Assembly (NCBI GenBank): GCA_029933125.1
Contig: JAOZOU010000007.1
Coordinates: forward strand, 1 to 64,000
Direction: 5' to 3'
Length of the DNA stretch: 64,000 nt
Source: a bacterium
Lineage (GTDB): Bacteria > Arandabacterota > Arandabacteria > Arandabacterales > Arandabacteraceae
The notes beneath the pieces were generated by a model. That model saw only the letters and a program-made list of their open reading frames with translations, had not been told where the DNA came from and ran no database searches. The translations under genes were made by a program, and so were the position numbers. Below are positions 10,945-19,390 of the stretch, one piece after another (the stretch's first letter is position 1; every line of letters starts with the position of its first letter).

Positions 10945-10973
10945 TTTTTAGCATGCAGCTCGGTCAATGTCAA
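10945..10973 (-). promoter_or_regulatory. Predicted promoter of the ATPase operon
   Basis: Minus strand: perfect TTGACA (10968-10973), 17-base spacer, TAAAAA (10945-10950), with the operon start at 10885. No other convincing promoter is seen within the nine-gene operon. Confidence 0.55.
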
Positions 10974-10993
10974 GCTTGCTGGCAGGTATGACT

Positions 10994-11010
10994 CGTACTC
11001 GCAGAGTACG
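10994..11010. repeat. Perfect inverted repeat upstream of the ATPase promoter
   Basis: CGTACTC-GCA-GAGTACG, 7-base arms and a 3-base centre, about 20 bases upstream of the -35 element of the ATPase promoter. It could be an operator or a small RNA hairpin. No T-run follows, so it is not a typical terminator. Confidence 0.4.
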
Positions 11011-11096
11011 CATCAACCTTTTCAGTAAGAGGACAACCGGTCGTCCGTACCCCTGAGTCGGGATGGAACTTCGATAAGCCACCGAAAGGAGGTGCC

Positions 11097-11309
11097 ATGC
11101 GGCTTCGCTTGAAGGCAATCGTGGTTGTGTAACTCTTGGTAGTTGCCCTGCCGTCGATTGCCTCAACCGATACCATAACTAATGGTAGCAGGATGATAGG
11201 AGGTGCATTTTCCTTTTCGAACTCCGGAGGTGATCTTTGCGAGATCAACGACGAGCGGATACCAAGGCCGCAGATGAATCCCTCTCTGAGTCTTTGCATC
11301 CGATCGACA
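11097..11309 (+). pseudogene. Decayed, truncated copy of the outer-membrane protein gene at 18717
   Basis: ATG at 11097 with AAAGGAGG upstream. The frame meets TAA at codon 12 (11130-11132) inside the signal peptide, then continues: NGSRMIGGAFSFSNSGGDL and EINDERIPRPQMNP line up with KGSKMIGGQFLLSSSGGDL and EVNNKRVTLLEMNP of the intact gene at 18717. Similarity, including the ribosome-site context, ends near 11300, where the 3' end of the opposite-strand gene begins. This is a dead paralogue with a nonsense codon and a lost barrel. No other gene lies in 10886-11309. Confidence 0.75.
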
Positions 11310-12158
11310 CTATCCGGGAGGGAAATATTTCAAATCGGTGTTACTAAACGTCCATTGCGGCGTTCTTAACTTGCCATCGACCGGCATGCGATACCAAGGT
11401 GACAATTCTGGGTTGTTCGGGTTTTTCAAGATGTGGATATCCTGCGCAGGCATGTAGCTCTGGGCCAAAAGGAAAATCCTGTCACCGGTGCGACAATCCT
11501 CAGCTATGTCTACGACGATCACGGCATGGCCGGGAAAGCCTCCCTGGATAAATACATCACCGATCTGTATACTCTTCATATCTTCCCTCTCCTCCAACTC
11601 CTGGCTTAACGAATGAGTCCCCGCATAGGTAAACACCATCTTCAAGTACTCTCTGAAGCTGGAGTAAGAGCTGTCCTCCCTATACTGTCTGATCCACCTG
11701 ACCTCATTTCCATCTACAATAGCTCGGTATCCTGAAATCCAAAGTCTGAAGGAAGCCTCATGGCCACTCGTGAAATTGAAATGGATGTCATCAAATCTTT
11801 TTCTCGAGTACAGATACTCCGCTCTTAGTCGAATAACTGCGTCAGCGCATTGCTGCAGATCTCTGGTGCCGGTATCAATATCGACAACCGCAACGTGCGC
11901 ACTCTGATTCACCTTAGGCTCACCGTTATACAAGAGCACAGGTGCACCCTCCTGCTTTAAAGGAAGGTGCCGAAGCCAGTCACCAAAGGATCCCGATTCT
12001 ACCCGGATCCTACGAAATCCACTAGGGGGCCGAATCTCTGAAGCAATGCATCGAGTAGTATCATCGCATCTGTGCCAGGGATAATCATTCGTCGCAGCTA
12101 GGCGTGGATAAACAAGGACGAGCACAGCTACCGATAATTTCAGAAACATCAGGGGCAT
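11310..12158 (-). CDS. DUF4846-type exported protein
   Basis: About 282 residues from the ATG at 12158, chosen because GGAG lies 6 bases upstream and the product starts with a signal peptide (MPLMFLKLSVAVLVLVYPRLA). The frame stays open to 12326 but that extension looks non-secretory. Features of the DUF4846 family: SFGDWLRHLPL near the N-terminus, RDLQQCADAVIRLRAEYLY, HFNFTSGHEA, and GDVFIQGGFPGHAVIVVD. The Cys/His-containing C-terminal half resembles a papain-like or NlpC-type fold, but the enzyme activity is unknown. It ends against the pseudogene. Confidence 0.8.
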   Translation of the reverse strand: MPLMFLKLSVAVLVLVYPRLAATNDYPWHRCDDTTRCIASEIRPPSGFRRIRVESGSFGDWLRHLPLKQEGAPVLLYNGEPKVNQSAHVAVVDIDTGTRDLQQCADAVIRLRAEYLYSRKRFDDIHFNFTSGHEASFRLWISGYRAIVDGNEVRWIRQYREDSSYSSFREYLKMVFTYAGTHSLSQELEEREDMKSIQIGDVFIQGGFPGHAVIVVDIAEDCRTGDRIFLLAQSYMPAQDIHILKNPNNPELSPWYRMPVDGKLRTPQWTFSNTDLKYFPPG

Positions 12159-12443
12159 CATTTTCTCCATTTGTTTTCGTATGACACTGAGCAATCCACC
12201 TGTCCAGCTGCCGAAGGCTCGTTGTCCATCAGGCGTATAAAGATTCTCTGGGAAAGTGCGCATTGTGTAAAGAGGGTTCCGAGCTCCGTATTCCTCCCCT
12301 AATGTCTTGAAGTATTTTCCTTCCAAAAGAAACTTGGTCTTTCCCTTGGAAGCCAGTTTACAGTGAATCGATGGATCCTGGCTATGTCATAGTCTCAGAC
12401 CGGCATCACCAAATCCACCCCGAGATCCCCCTAACAAATTCTC

Positions 12444-12472
12444 TTGCTTTCCTGAAACATCGGTGATACAAT
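12444..12472 (+). promoter_or_regulatory. Predicted promoter of the Thr-Cys repeat gene
   Basis: TTGCTT (12444-12449), 17-base spacer, TACAAT (12467-12472), about 110 bases upstream of the start at 12586. The rest of 12159-12585 shows no gene. Confidence 0.4.
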
Positions 12473-12585
12473 CCGAACCAGATGCAGCTTTGACTTAGGC
12501 TTCTGCCTGCCTGGAGCGAGACAGGGGATAGCCTTTGTCGTAGATGTGCCGCATCAAGAATTCGCTCTAAAGGGGGTGACTTTCA

Positions 12586-13203
12586 ATGAGAAAGGCTATT
12601 GCGGTGGGGTGTATTGTAGCGGTGCTTGTGACGCTGGCTATGTTCTTTGGCAGCGGGTCTCAAGTAGATTCGCACAACACATCGCCTGCTTTCGGAGCGA
12701 TGCTCGATGAGGCTATCGCCCGTCTGGAGGGTGTACCCCAGAAGATCACAGCGGTAACTGTTGGTCAAGCACAAGCGGCTCCTGCTCAGGAGACCATGTT
12801 TGGCGAACTCACCTGTACACGTCCTGAATGTTTACAGTATACATACGATGGATCTTCAACCTGTGAGGGTACAGCCACATGTGATGACAAGTATACTTGT
12901 GAGAGGTTCTACACCTGTGACTCATACTATACTTGCCACGGAGAGGCAACCTGTAACGGATGCTGGACTTGCTGGTTCTCTACGTGTGAACAGCCCCAGA
13001 TGACCTGCGATGGATCATGGGAAACATGTGACTTTGCCAACCCTGAGTGCATTGAGTGGACTTATCAAGGGTGGTACACATGTGATGGCAGTCTAACCTG
13101 CGGCTATGCCCAAACCTGCGCAGGTTGGCCAGAGTGTGGCGGTGGCCCGAGCGCAACGGAGCGTACCACCTGGGGGAGGACAAAGCTACTGTTCCGGCGT
13201 TAG
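12586..13203 (+). CDS. Exported Thr-Cys hexad-repeat protein with TTWG tag
   Basis: 205 residues. The N-terminal signal peptide (about 1-23) is followed by a short helix (MLDEAIARLEG). From residue 76 the protein carries 18 Cys, most in a TC-x4 repeat with six-residue period (TCEGTA TCDDKY TCERFY, then similar units). Two longer units match each other (PEC-[LI]-x-[YW]-TY-x-G and then TC). The C-terminus, PSATERTTWGRTKLLFRR, is the tag shared with the proteins at 874 and 24338. The repeat suggests a small disulphide- or metal-stabilised solenoid on the surface. I recognise no named family. GGGGGTGA precedes the ATG. Confidence 0.8.
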   Translation: MRKAIAVGCIVAVLVTLAMFFGSGSQVDSHNTSPAFGAMLDEAIARLEGVPQKITAVTVGQAQAAPAQETMFGELTCTRPECLQYTYDGSSTCEGTATCDDKYTCERFYTCDSYYTCHGEATCNGCWTCWFSTCEQPQMTCDGSWETCDFANPECIEWTYQGWYTCDGSLTCGYAQTCAGWPECGGGPSATERTTWGRTKLLFRR

Positions 13204-13236
13204 AGACCGTCTCTGGTTCAACATATTGCTGGATGG

Positions 13237-13262
13237 GCAGAGTTTCCCTCGGGAGGCTCTGC
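13237..13262. repeat. Strong inverted repeat after the Thr-Cys gene
   Basis: GCAGAG-TT-TCCC-TC-GGGA-GG-CTCTGC: outer 6-base arms and an inner TCCC/GGGA stem. It lies 34 bases after the stop at 13203 and has no T-run, so it may be an mRNA-stabilising hairpin or a weak terminator. Otherwise 13204-13453 shows nothing clear. Confidence 0.45.
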
Positions 13263-13453
13263 TCATCTTCAGGCCATAGGCGTTCAAGTGCGAAGCTTGG
13301 TGCCATACTGAGATCGAGCGTCTCAATCGGAGAGCTGGATATTCCTTGATCTGAAACTGTGGTATGGTAGCACCCCCAGCTTCACGCCGGCATTTTATCA
13401 TTTACTCGGGAAGTGATAACAAAGACCGAAGCCATCCCGTGTGAGAACCCTGA

Positions 13454-15826
13454 ATGGGACCTCTGACAATAGCGATCTTTGCCTCTGGAATTCTCTTTGC
13501 CCTTGGGGAGATGGGCTTCCTGACCAGCGGTATCAATAGCCTTGTCTCCTTCCTGCTAACCTCAGGGTTCATAATCTTAAACAGACCACGTCGATGTCCC
13601 GTTGCCATCTCACGCTTGGCCGGCGCGATATCGCTATTAGCCCTTGCCATAGTGTTTGCTCGAGCTGGTTCACTGTGGCTATTTCTGACATTCATAGCCA
13701 TACCAGCTGCTCTCTACCTCATGCTCGAGGATGCTGAGCACAGCAGGGAAATGGAGCTTCTGATCCCCACCGTGACCATGTTCATGTTTCTATGGGCTGG
13801 CCTGCGCTGGATACCCCATCTCTGGTGGGTCGCGGACGCTGCAGCTGTAAAGTTTTCCGGCTTTGTGGGGAAACTAATCGGCCAGGACTATGTGTTCAGC
13901 TCAACAGCGTCCGGCTTCCACGTTGTCGCTTTCTTCGCTTGCTGGGGCATAAGTCGCTTTCTCCTGGCAAACAACAGGACATGGGATCTCTTGCGGTTTC
14001 TGTTCTTTCTGATCGTCACGGCTGGCATTGTTCAGATACTTCTCACCCCACTTGCAATGATAGTTCAGCGGTGGGCAGGTGATCTTGACTTCCTGCTTTT
14101 CAACCCGCAGATCATCTATCTAGTGGCTGCTACCTTGCCCGTCGCATGGTATCGTCGAAAATCACCCCTTTCAACGCCACAGGGCAGGCATCACCTCGGT
14201 CGAAAGGTACGAGCAAAGGTGGCTACGATCGTAGCTGTGCTTGCGGGTCTATGCCTTGGAATTGCTTTTACATTGACTGCTCCCAATGAGGGGGGTGGTG
14301 GCAAGATAATCCTTCTCGATAAAGGCTATCTCGATTGGCGGGTACCTGTGTTTGGTTATTACGGACATCGCTCGGGCGGTATGTTCGGCCGCTTGCCACA
14401 ATGGCTTGAGGCACAGGGCTATGAAGTCACAAAAGAACCGGGGCCACTCAATTCGGCGATTCTTTCAGACGCAAGTGTCCTGGTCATTATCAACCTCATG
14501 GAGTTCCTGGAACCCGAGGTCAAACAAGCGATCTGGCGATTTGTGAAACATGGGGGAAGCCTGCTTGTCCTCGGAGATCATACCGGTGTCAAGGGAATAC
14601 GACTTCCGTTCAATGACCTCTTGCGTCCATTCAACATCGAGTTCGAATTCGATTCGGCAACATTCTGGTCACAGGGGTGGCGAGATGCGCTTGAGCTTAT
14701 GCCTCATCCTATAAACCGGGATGTTATTGTAGCTGAGGATATTCAGATTTGGATTGGTGCTTCCCTTGCTATTGCCCCACCAGCAAGGCCTGTTATCATC
14801 GGCAAGTACGCCTATTCGGATATTGGAGATGCAGCAAAGATCGATAGATCATTCCTTGGTGACAGGCGTTACAATTTAGGTGAACGACTTGGCAATGTTT
14901 GCCTTGTTGCCGAGGCGTCATACGGTAAGGGGAAGGTGCTCGCTTTCGGTGATACATCACCCTTCCAGAATGGTGCGCTCACAACCTCATGGAAGTTTGC
15001 TCAGCGTGTCTTTCAATGGCTAAGCGGGAAACCACGCTTTTCCGCACGGCCTTATAGAGGAATCGCCATATTCGTGGCCGCCCTGCTGATATTTTGCCTT
15101 CGACGCTTCCTATCCCTTAGTTTCCATGGGTGGGGATTTCTGTCCTTGGGGTTTGTCATAGCGGCCCAGCTGATCCACACGCTTGCTGCACCACCCCCAC
15201 TCCCGAGGATCGCACAACCCAAGGCATTGGTTGACATATCCCATGCTGAACGTTTTGATCAGCTATCATGGTATGATAACTGCATCGGAGGGCTCGAACT
15301 CAATCTCGCAAGGAATGGATACTCGCCCATGCTCATGCGAGATTTCTCAGGGTCACTCGTCGAGGACAGCGACGTTTTGATTGTGATTGCACCTGCGAAG
15401 GATTTTAGCCCACAGGAATGCCAGACAATCAGTAATTTCATGAAGGATGGTGGTACGCTCATCCTGAGCACTGGTTATGAGGAAAGGGACAGATCACGAG
15501 CCTTGCTCTCACTTTTCAGCACTGAAATCCTGCCGGTGCCGCTGGCGTATTTTGAAACACGCGTCTGGGATCAGACAGTACGGCTTGCTGAAGCCTGGCC
15601 AATAAAGGTTTCAGCGCCTGGGACTATACCAATATGCTATTACTCCGGCTTGGATTATCCTGTCATCGCCTATGCCCCAAGAGGCAGGGGAGGGGCGCTC
15701 CTGATTGGTGATTCTCGCTTCTTCCTGAATAGCAATCTCGAAGGGAAGGAAGAGTACTACCTCGGGAACATTACGTTCTTGAAGGCATTTTTTGACAGCC
15801 TCAAGGCAGGAGCATTTCATCGATGA
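13454..15826 (+). CDS. Large membrane protein with two GATase/GldG-like domains (paralogue 1)
   Basis: 790 residues. The N-terminal 250 or so contain about six to seven membrane helices. An extracytoplasmic alpha/beta domain follows (about 275-520) with FVKHGGSLLVLGDHTGVKG, then a membrane segment (about 540-580) and a second similar domain (LVEDSDVLIVIAPA, FMKDGGTLILSTGYEE). The domains resemble the DUF4350/GldG type of GATase-like fold, in which an 'xxxGGxLLVLxD' strand-turn recurs. No nucleophilic Cys of a true amidotransferase is seen. The ATG at 13454 has a weak ribosome site. It overlaps its paralogue downstream by 4 bases. Confidence 0.75.
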   Translation: MGPLTIAIFASGILFALGEMGFLTSGINSLVSFLLTSGFIILNRPRRCPVAISRLAGAISLLALAIVFARAGSLWLFLTFIAIPAALYLMLEDAEHSREMELLIPTVTMFMFLWAGLRWIPHLWWVADAAAVKFSGFVGKLIGQDYVFSSTASGFHVVAFFACWGISRFLLANNRTWDLLRFLFFLIVTAGIVQILLTPLAMIVQRWAGDLDFLLFNPQIIYLVAATLPVAWYRRKSPLSTPQGRHHLGRKVRAKVATIVAVLAGLCLGIAFTLTAPNEGGGGKIILLDKGYLDWRVPVFGYYGHRSGGMFGRLPQWLEAQGYEVTKEPGPLNSAILSDASVLVIINLMEFLEPEVKQAIWRFVKHGGSLLVLGDHTGVKGIRLPFNDLLRPFNIEFEFDSATFWSQGWRDALELMPHPINRDVIVAEDIQIWIGASLAIAPPARPVIIGKYAYSDIGDAAKIDRSFLGDRRYNLGERLGNVCLVAEASYGKGKVLAFGDTSPFQNGALTTSWKFAQRVFQWLSGKPRFSARPYRGIAIFVAALLIFCLRRFLSLSFHGWGFLSLGFVIAAQLIHTLAAPPPLPRIAQPKALVDISHAERFDQLSWYDNCIGGLELNLARNGYSPMLMRDFSGSLVEDSDVLIVIAPAKDFSPQECQTISNFMKDGGTLILSTGYEERDRSRALLSLFSTEILPVPLAYFETRVWDQTVRLAEAWPIKVSAPGTIPICYYSGLDYPVIAYAPRGRGGALLIGDSRFFLNSNLEGKEEYYLGNITFLKAFFDSLKAGAFHR

Positions 15827-18525
15827 GATGGTTATGGCTAACTGCATTCTTCTCCACACTCTTCTGGCTGCGTACGATTCCCATCTTCATGAGGGCACAG
15901 GATGACTGGGTCTGGTTCATCGCTCTGGCAGTACTGTCAGCGGGCATCGGGCTTCGGAAGGCACGTGTTACAGGTTTCAACTTGCGGTGGCTTCTGCTGC
16001 TTGCCCCTCTGGCAGTGGGCCTCTGGCTCTTGCCCTTTCCATACAGCGTGCCTGTTGTGCTTCTAATTCTGACCGTGGTTCTGCTGGCGACTTCGGGTTT
16101 TTCGGAAAGCCTATCGTGGGTCGGCTTGCCATTTGGATTGACCGCTACGGTGCTATTATTTCAAGCAGCGATCTTGCCTGTGCTATACATTTTCGCATCA
16201 AGAGTCCACGAGATTCCGGCTCTGACGCCCCTATTCTACTGGCTGGCAAAGCTATTTGATCCAACAGTGGCATTTAGTGAGCACTGCATTGTCATCCATC
16301 AGGTTTACGATGTCTATAGCTTCCCGGTGCGCCTTGAGTCACTGGGTTTCATCCCGGCAAGCTTGATCACGATCGCTGGAGTGGTTTTGCTGATTGCCTC
16401 CCGGCGTTCGCTGAGATCGATTGCAAGCTTCATTGGGATTGTTGTTGGCTATTCAGTCTTTCGATATTTGCTCATGATTTTCCTCGTTGTCAAATTCAAG
16501 ACACTCACTATCTTCTGGCTGCCATTGCCAACAGCATTAAGCTACGCCCCCTTGATCGTTCTGCTCATAGCCTGGGACTACAGGGGAGCAACTTTCCCGA
16601 AGGCATCCATTCGGCTGAGCTGGATTGGTTACAGAAGGACTTTCGGTGCCCTTGGACTGATCACTGCAGCTGTCATATGCGTGGTTGGACTTCTGGCTTA
16701 CCACGACCCTGGCACACGGAAGCAAGGCAGGCTTCTCATAGACGAACTCCATTCCGACTGGGAATGGACGACTCGCAAATATGACACCGAATGGTATGGC
16801 AGAAAGTCGGGCTACAATTACTACTGTCTTGCTGATTATCTTGACCACTTTTACACCGTGGATGTGGGTACTGATTCACTGCTACCGGATCTCCTCTCGA
16901 AATATGATGTTGTGATCCTCAAGACCCCGACAAGTCCTTACAGTCAGCGAGAGATAGATGCGCTTGTGGAATTTGTTAAGCGTGGGGGAGGGCTATGGCT
17001 CCACGGAGATCACACCAATGTTTTCGGAATCAGCACGCACCTTAACCAGCTCGCAAGTCGATTCGGGCTGCGCTTCCGTTACGATTCCACATATGATCTG
17101 ATGACCATGGCTCTTAGCATTTTTCAAGCCCCACCGATATTCCGGCATCCTACTGTTGCCTTCCTGCCAACATACCTCTTCGCTACCTCCTGCACCATGG
17201 AAGCGCCTCTCTTTTCGGAAAACATGATCATTGGCTATGCACTCAAAGCCATGAAGCTCGACTACTCCAAGATGGGGTTCTTCCCTGAGAAGGACGAGCA
17301 GAACTACGGCTTTGGACTGTTTCTCCAGCAGGGTGGAATCAAATATGGTAAGGGCAGGGTGGCACTCTATACCGATAGCACCTGCTTCTCCAATTTCTTC
17401 ATGTTCATCCCAGGAAAGCCGGAACTGGCACTTGCGACAGTAGAATGGTTGAATCGCACAAATAGATTTGCCTGGCTGAATAAAATCCTGTTCACCTTTG
17501 GTTTAGGCCTGGTCTTGATTGCAGTGGTTGTTGTAAGGTCCTGGGATCGATCCGCGAAGCTGGCTCTCGCCCTGTGCGGAGGTATTCTGGGATTCGCACT
17601 GGCAGCTTCGGTCTACGATGGATATGTACGGCGATGCTATCCACTGCCTCAACCGCGCAGAGACTATGTTCATGTAGCCTTTGAGGGTGAGCATTCATCG
17701 TTTACACTTCCAACAACAGGGCTGACAAGGACGCCTGAGATCAGCCTCCACACGTTCTATGTCTGGACACAACGGCTCGGTTTCTTCCCGAGCTACGAGC
17801 CCGCGTTGGAAGAAGCTCTCAGAAAGGGTGACCTGGTTGTCATAGGTAATCCCACTGAGCCTTTTTCTCAAGATGAGCTGGATGCGATAATCACTTACCT
17901 GGCTGCTGGTGGGCGATTGCTCATCATTCTCGATCCCATCAATCAGGAATGGGCACCCGCACAACTTCTAGGATCGCTGGGACTCAGACTGGAAGAGCCC
18001 GAAGAAACAGAGGAAGACAAGGCGCCTCAACGAGATGGAGAAAACCGAGGTCCTCAGCGAAGACCGCCAGTGCAGGCGATTCTTGACGACTGGCCACTTG
18101 AACCCGCCAAACCGGTGGAGCAACCACAACAAGTGCAACATGAGGATACAAGCGCCGAATCTGATCAAACTCCCGCATATATCATAAGCCCTGACGGGGA
18201 TGTGATAGTCCTATCGGCGCGTCCCATTGGACTTCAGGGCGGAATCCCGCTTCTTCGCCTTTCTGATGGTCGTGTGATATTAACCGAGGTGAGGATTGGC
18301 AAGGGGCGCGCCTTCGTTTTTTCTGATTTCTACCTTTTCACCGAGGAGGTGATGGGGCACACAGGTGAAGTCCCGGATCCAAGGAAGCGCTCGATAGCAG
18401 AGCTTGAGTACTGGATGCTCCGTGAAATCATGGATCTACCCCAGCCAAGACTCTTCTGGCAGAAGGACAGAAAAGGAGCGATTGCTCCCAAGTCCACCGC
18501 CGAGAAGCAGCTCCAGCAACCTTGA
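15823..18525 (+). CDS. Large membrane protein with two GATase/GldG-like domains (paralogue 2)
   Basis: 900 residues, with the same plan as the upstream gene: about seven N-terminal membrane helices, a first domain with FVKRGGGLWLHGDHTNVFG, a membrane helix pair near 560-600, and a second domain with YLAAGGRLLIILDP. A Glu/Pro/Gln-rich linker (about 720-780) precedes a final GKGRAFVFSDFYLF segment. The first domain begins with LIDELHSDWEWTTRKYDTEWYG. ATGA overlap with the upstream gene implies coupled translation and probably a complex. The product is likely inner-membrane with periplasmic domains. The function is unknown. Confidence 0.75.
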   Translation: MRWLWLTAFFSTLFWLRTIPIFMRAQDDWVWFIALAVLSAGIGLRKARVTGFNLRWLLLLAPLAVGLWLLPFPYSVPVVLLILTVVLLATSGFSESLSWVGLPFGLTATVLLFQAAILPVLYIFASRVHEIPALTPLFYWLAKLFDPTVAFSEHCIVIHQVYDVYSFPVRLESLGFIPASLITIAGVVLLIASRRSLRSIASFIGIVVGYSVFRYLLMIFLVVKFKTLTIFWLPLPTALSYAPLIVLLIAWDYRGATFPKASIRLSWIGYRRTFGALGLITAAVICVVGLLAYHDPGTRKQGRLLIDELHSDWEWTTRKYDTEWYGRKSGYNYYCLADYLDHFYTVDVGTDSLLPDLLSKYDVVILKTPTSPYSQREIDALVEFVKRGGGLWLHGDHTNVFGISTHLNQLASRFGLRFRYDSTYDLMTMALSIFQAPPIFRHPTVAFLPTYLFATSCTMEAPLFSENMIIGYALKAMKLDYSKMGFFPEKDEQNYGFGLFLQQGGIKYGKGRVALYTDSTCFSNFFMFIPGKPELALATVEWLNRTNRFAWLNKILFTFGLGLVLIAVVVVRSWDRSAKLALALCGGILGFALAASVYDGYVRRCYPLPQPRRDYVHVAFEGEHSSFTLPTTGLTRTPEISLHTFYVWTQRLGFFPSYEPALEEALRKGDLVVIGNPTEPFSQDELDAIITYLAAGGRLLIILDPINQEWAPAQLLGSLGLRLEEPEETEEDKAPQRDGENRGPQRRPPVQAILDDWPLEPAKPVEQPQQVQHEDTSAESDQTPAYIISPDGDVIVLSARPIGLQGGIPLLRLSDGRVILTEVRIGKGRAFVFSDFYLFTEEVMGHTGEVPDPRKRSIAELEYWMLREIMDLPQPRLFWQKDRKGAIAPKSTAEKQLQQP

Positions 18526-18577
18526 GACCCCCACACAGGGGGTTCATAGCCCACCGGTCTCGCTGATGTGATTTTGC

Positions 18578-18607
18578 TTGACGCCATCGCTAACTTCGGC
18601 TTAAGCT
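18578..18607 (+). promoter_or_regulatory. Possible promoter of the outer-membrane protein gene
   Basis: TTGACG (18578-18583), 18-base spacer, TAAGCT (18602-18607), about 110 bases upstream of the start at 18717. This is a weak call. Confidence 0.3.
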
Positions 18608-18716
18608 GTTTGCAATCGTGCATTGCTCGTCACCAGGCTGCTGCGTGTTCCAGCAGTTACGTGGTGGGCTTATGGAGCGAGGAGGCTTGTCGCATCCCGG
18701 CGAAAGGAGGGGAATC

Positions 18717-19325
18717 ATGCGGTTTATATTGCTTTTGGCAGTTCTGGCTTCGTTGATTCTAATTGCTGCTAATCCGTCAGCTGCCGCAACCGATCCTGTC
18801 AGCAAGGGAAGCAAAATGATAGGCGGGCAATTTCTGCTTTCCAGCAGCGGTGGTGACCTCTATGAAGTAAACAACAAGCGTGTAACGTTGCTGGAGATGA
18901 ATCCCTATCTTGGTGTCTTTGTTTCAGACGGATTCAACTTTGGTGGCACCTTCGCCATTCGACGCTATTCATCCGATGACGAGACCAACACAAGCTTTGG
19001 GATTGGGCCCCGGATTGCCTACTTCTTCAGGCAGGGAAGCAGGCATGAGGTAAGAGGAAGTACCTATCCTTTCATTGGTCTGGCTGTAATGTATAAGCGG
19101 ATAACCTACGACGATGCTGATCGCGAATCGTATGACGTGACATTTTCGGGCTTCTCCTTCGCCTTTGGCGGCGGTCTCGTCTATATGTTCTCAAGACAAG
19201 TGGGGATATCGTTCGAAGCTAACTACGAGATTGATAACCTCGATGTTGATGTTGATGGCTATAGCGATTCAGAAAGTGGTGACTCATTTAATGTGCTTGC
19301 TGGTATAGCTTGTTTCATCTATTGA
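18717..19325 (+). CDS. Small outer-membrane beta-barrel protein
   Basis: 202 residues. Signal peptide about 1-24 (FILLLAVLASLILIAANPSAAA). Alternating hydrophobic strands with Gly/Tyr/Phe turns (MIGGQFLLSSSGGDL, GIGPRIAYFF, FSFAFGGGLVYMFS) end in an aromatic C-terminus (GIACFIY), as in 8- to 10-strand OmpX/OMP_b-brl proteins. AAAGGAGG lies upstream of the ATG at 18717. The pseudogene at 11097 is a degraded copy. Confidence 0.8.
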   Translation: MRFILLLAVLASLILIAANPSAAATDPVSKGSKMIGGQFLLSSSGGDLYEVNNKRVTLLEMNPYLGVFVSDGFNFGGTFAIRRYSSDDETNTSFGIGPRIAYFFRQGSRHEVRGSTYPFIGLAVMYKRITYDDADRESYDVTFSGFSFAFGGGLVYMFSRQVGISFEANYEIDNLDVDVDGYSDSESGDSFNVLAGIACFIY

Positions 19326-19347
19326 TGCGGTCGTAGCCGGATCCGTT

Positions 19348-19375
19348 GATGCATTGATGGTGCGATGCATTGATG
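19348..19375. repeat. Direct repeat of 12 bases
   Basis: GATGCATTGATG occurs at 19348-19359 and 19364-19375, 16 bases apart, in the short gap between the convergent genes ending at 19325 and 19391. It is probably a small slippage product. Confidence 0.5.
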
Positions 19376-19390
19376 TCATGCCGGCCCAGG

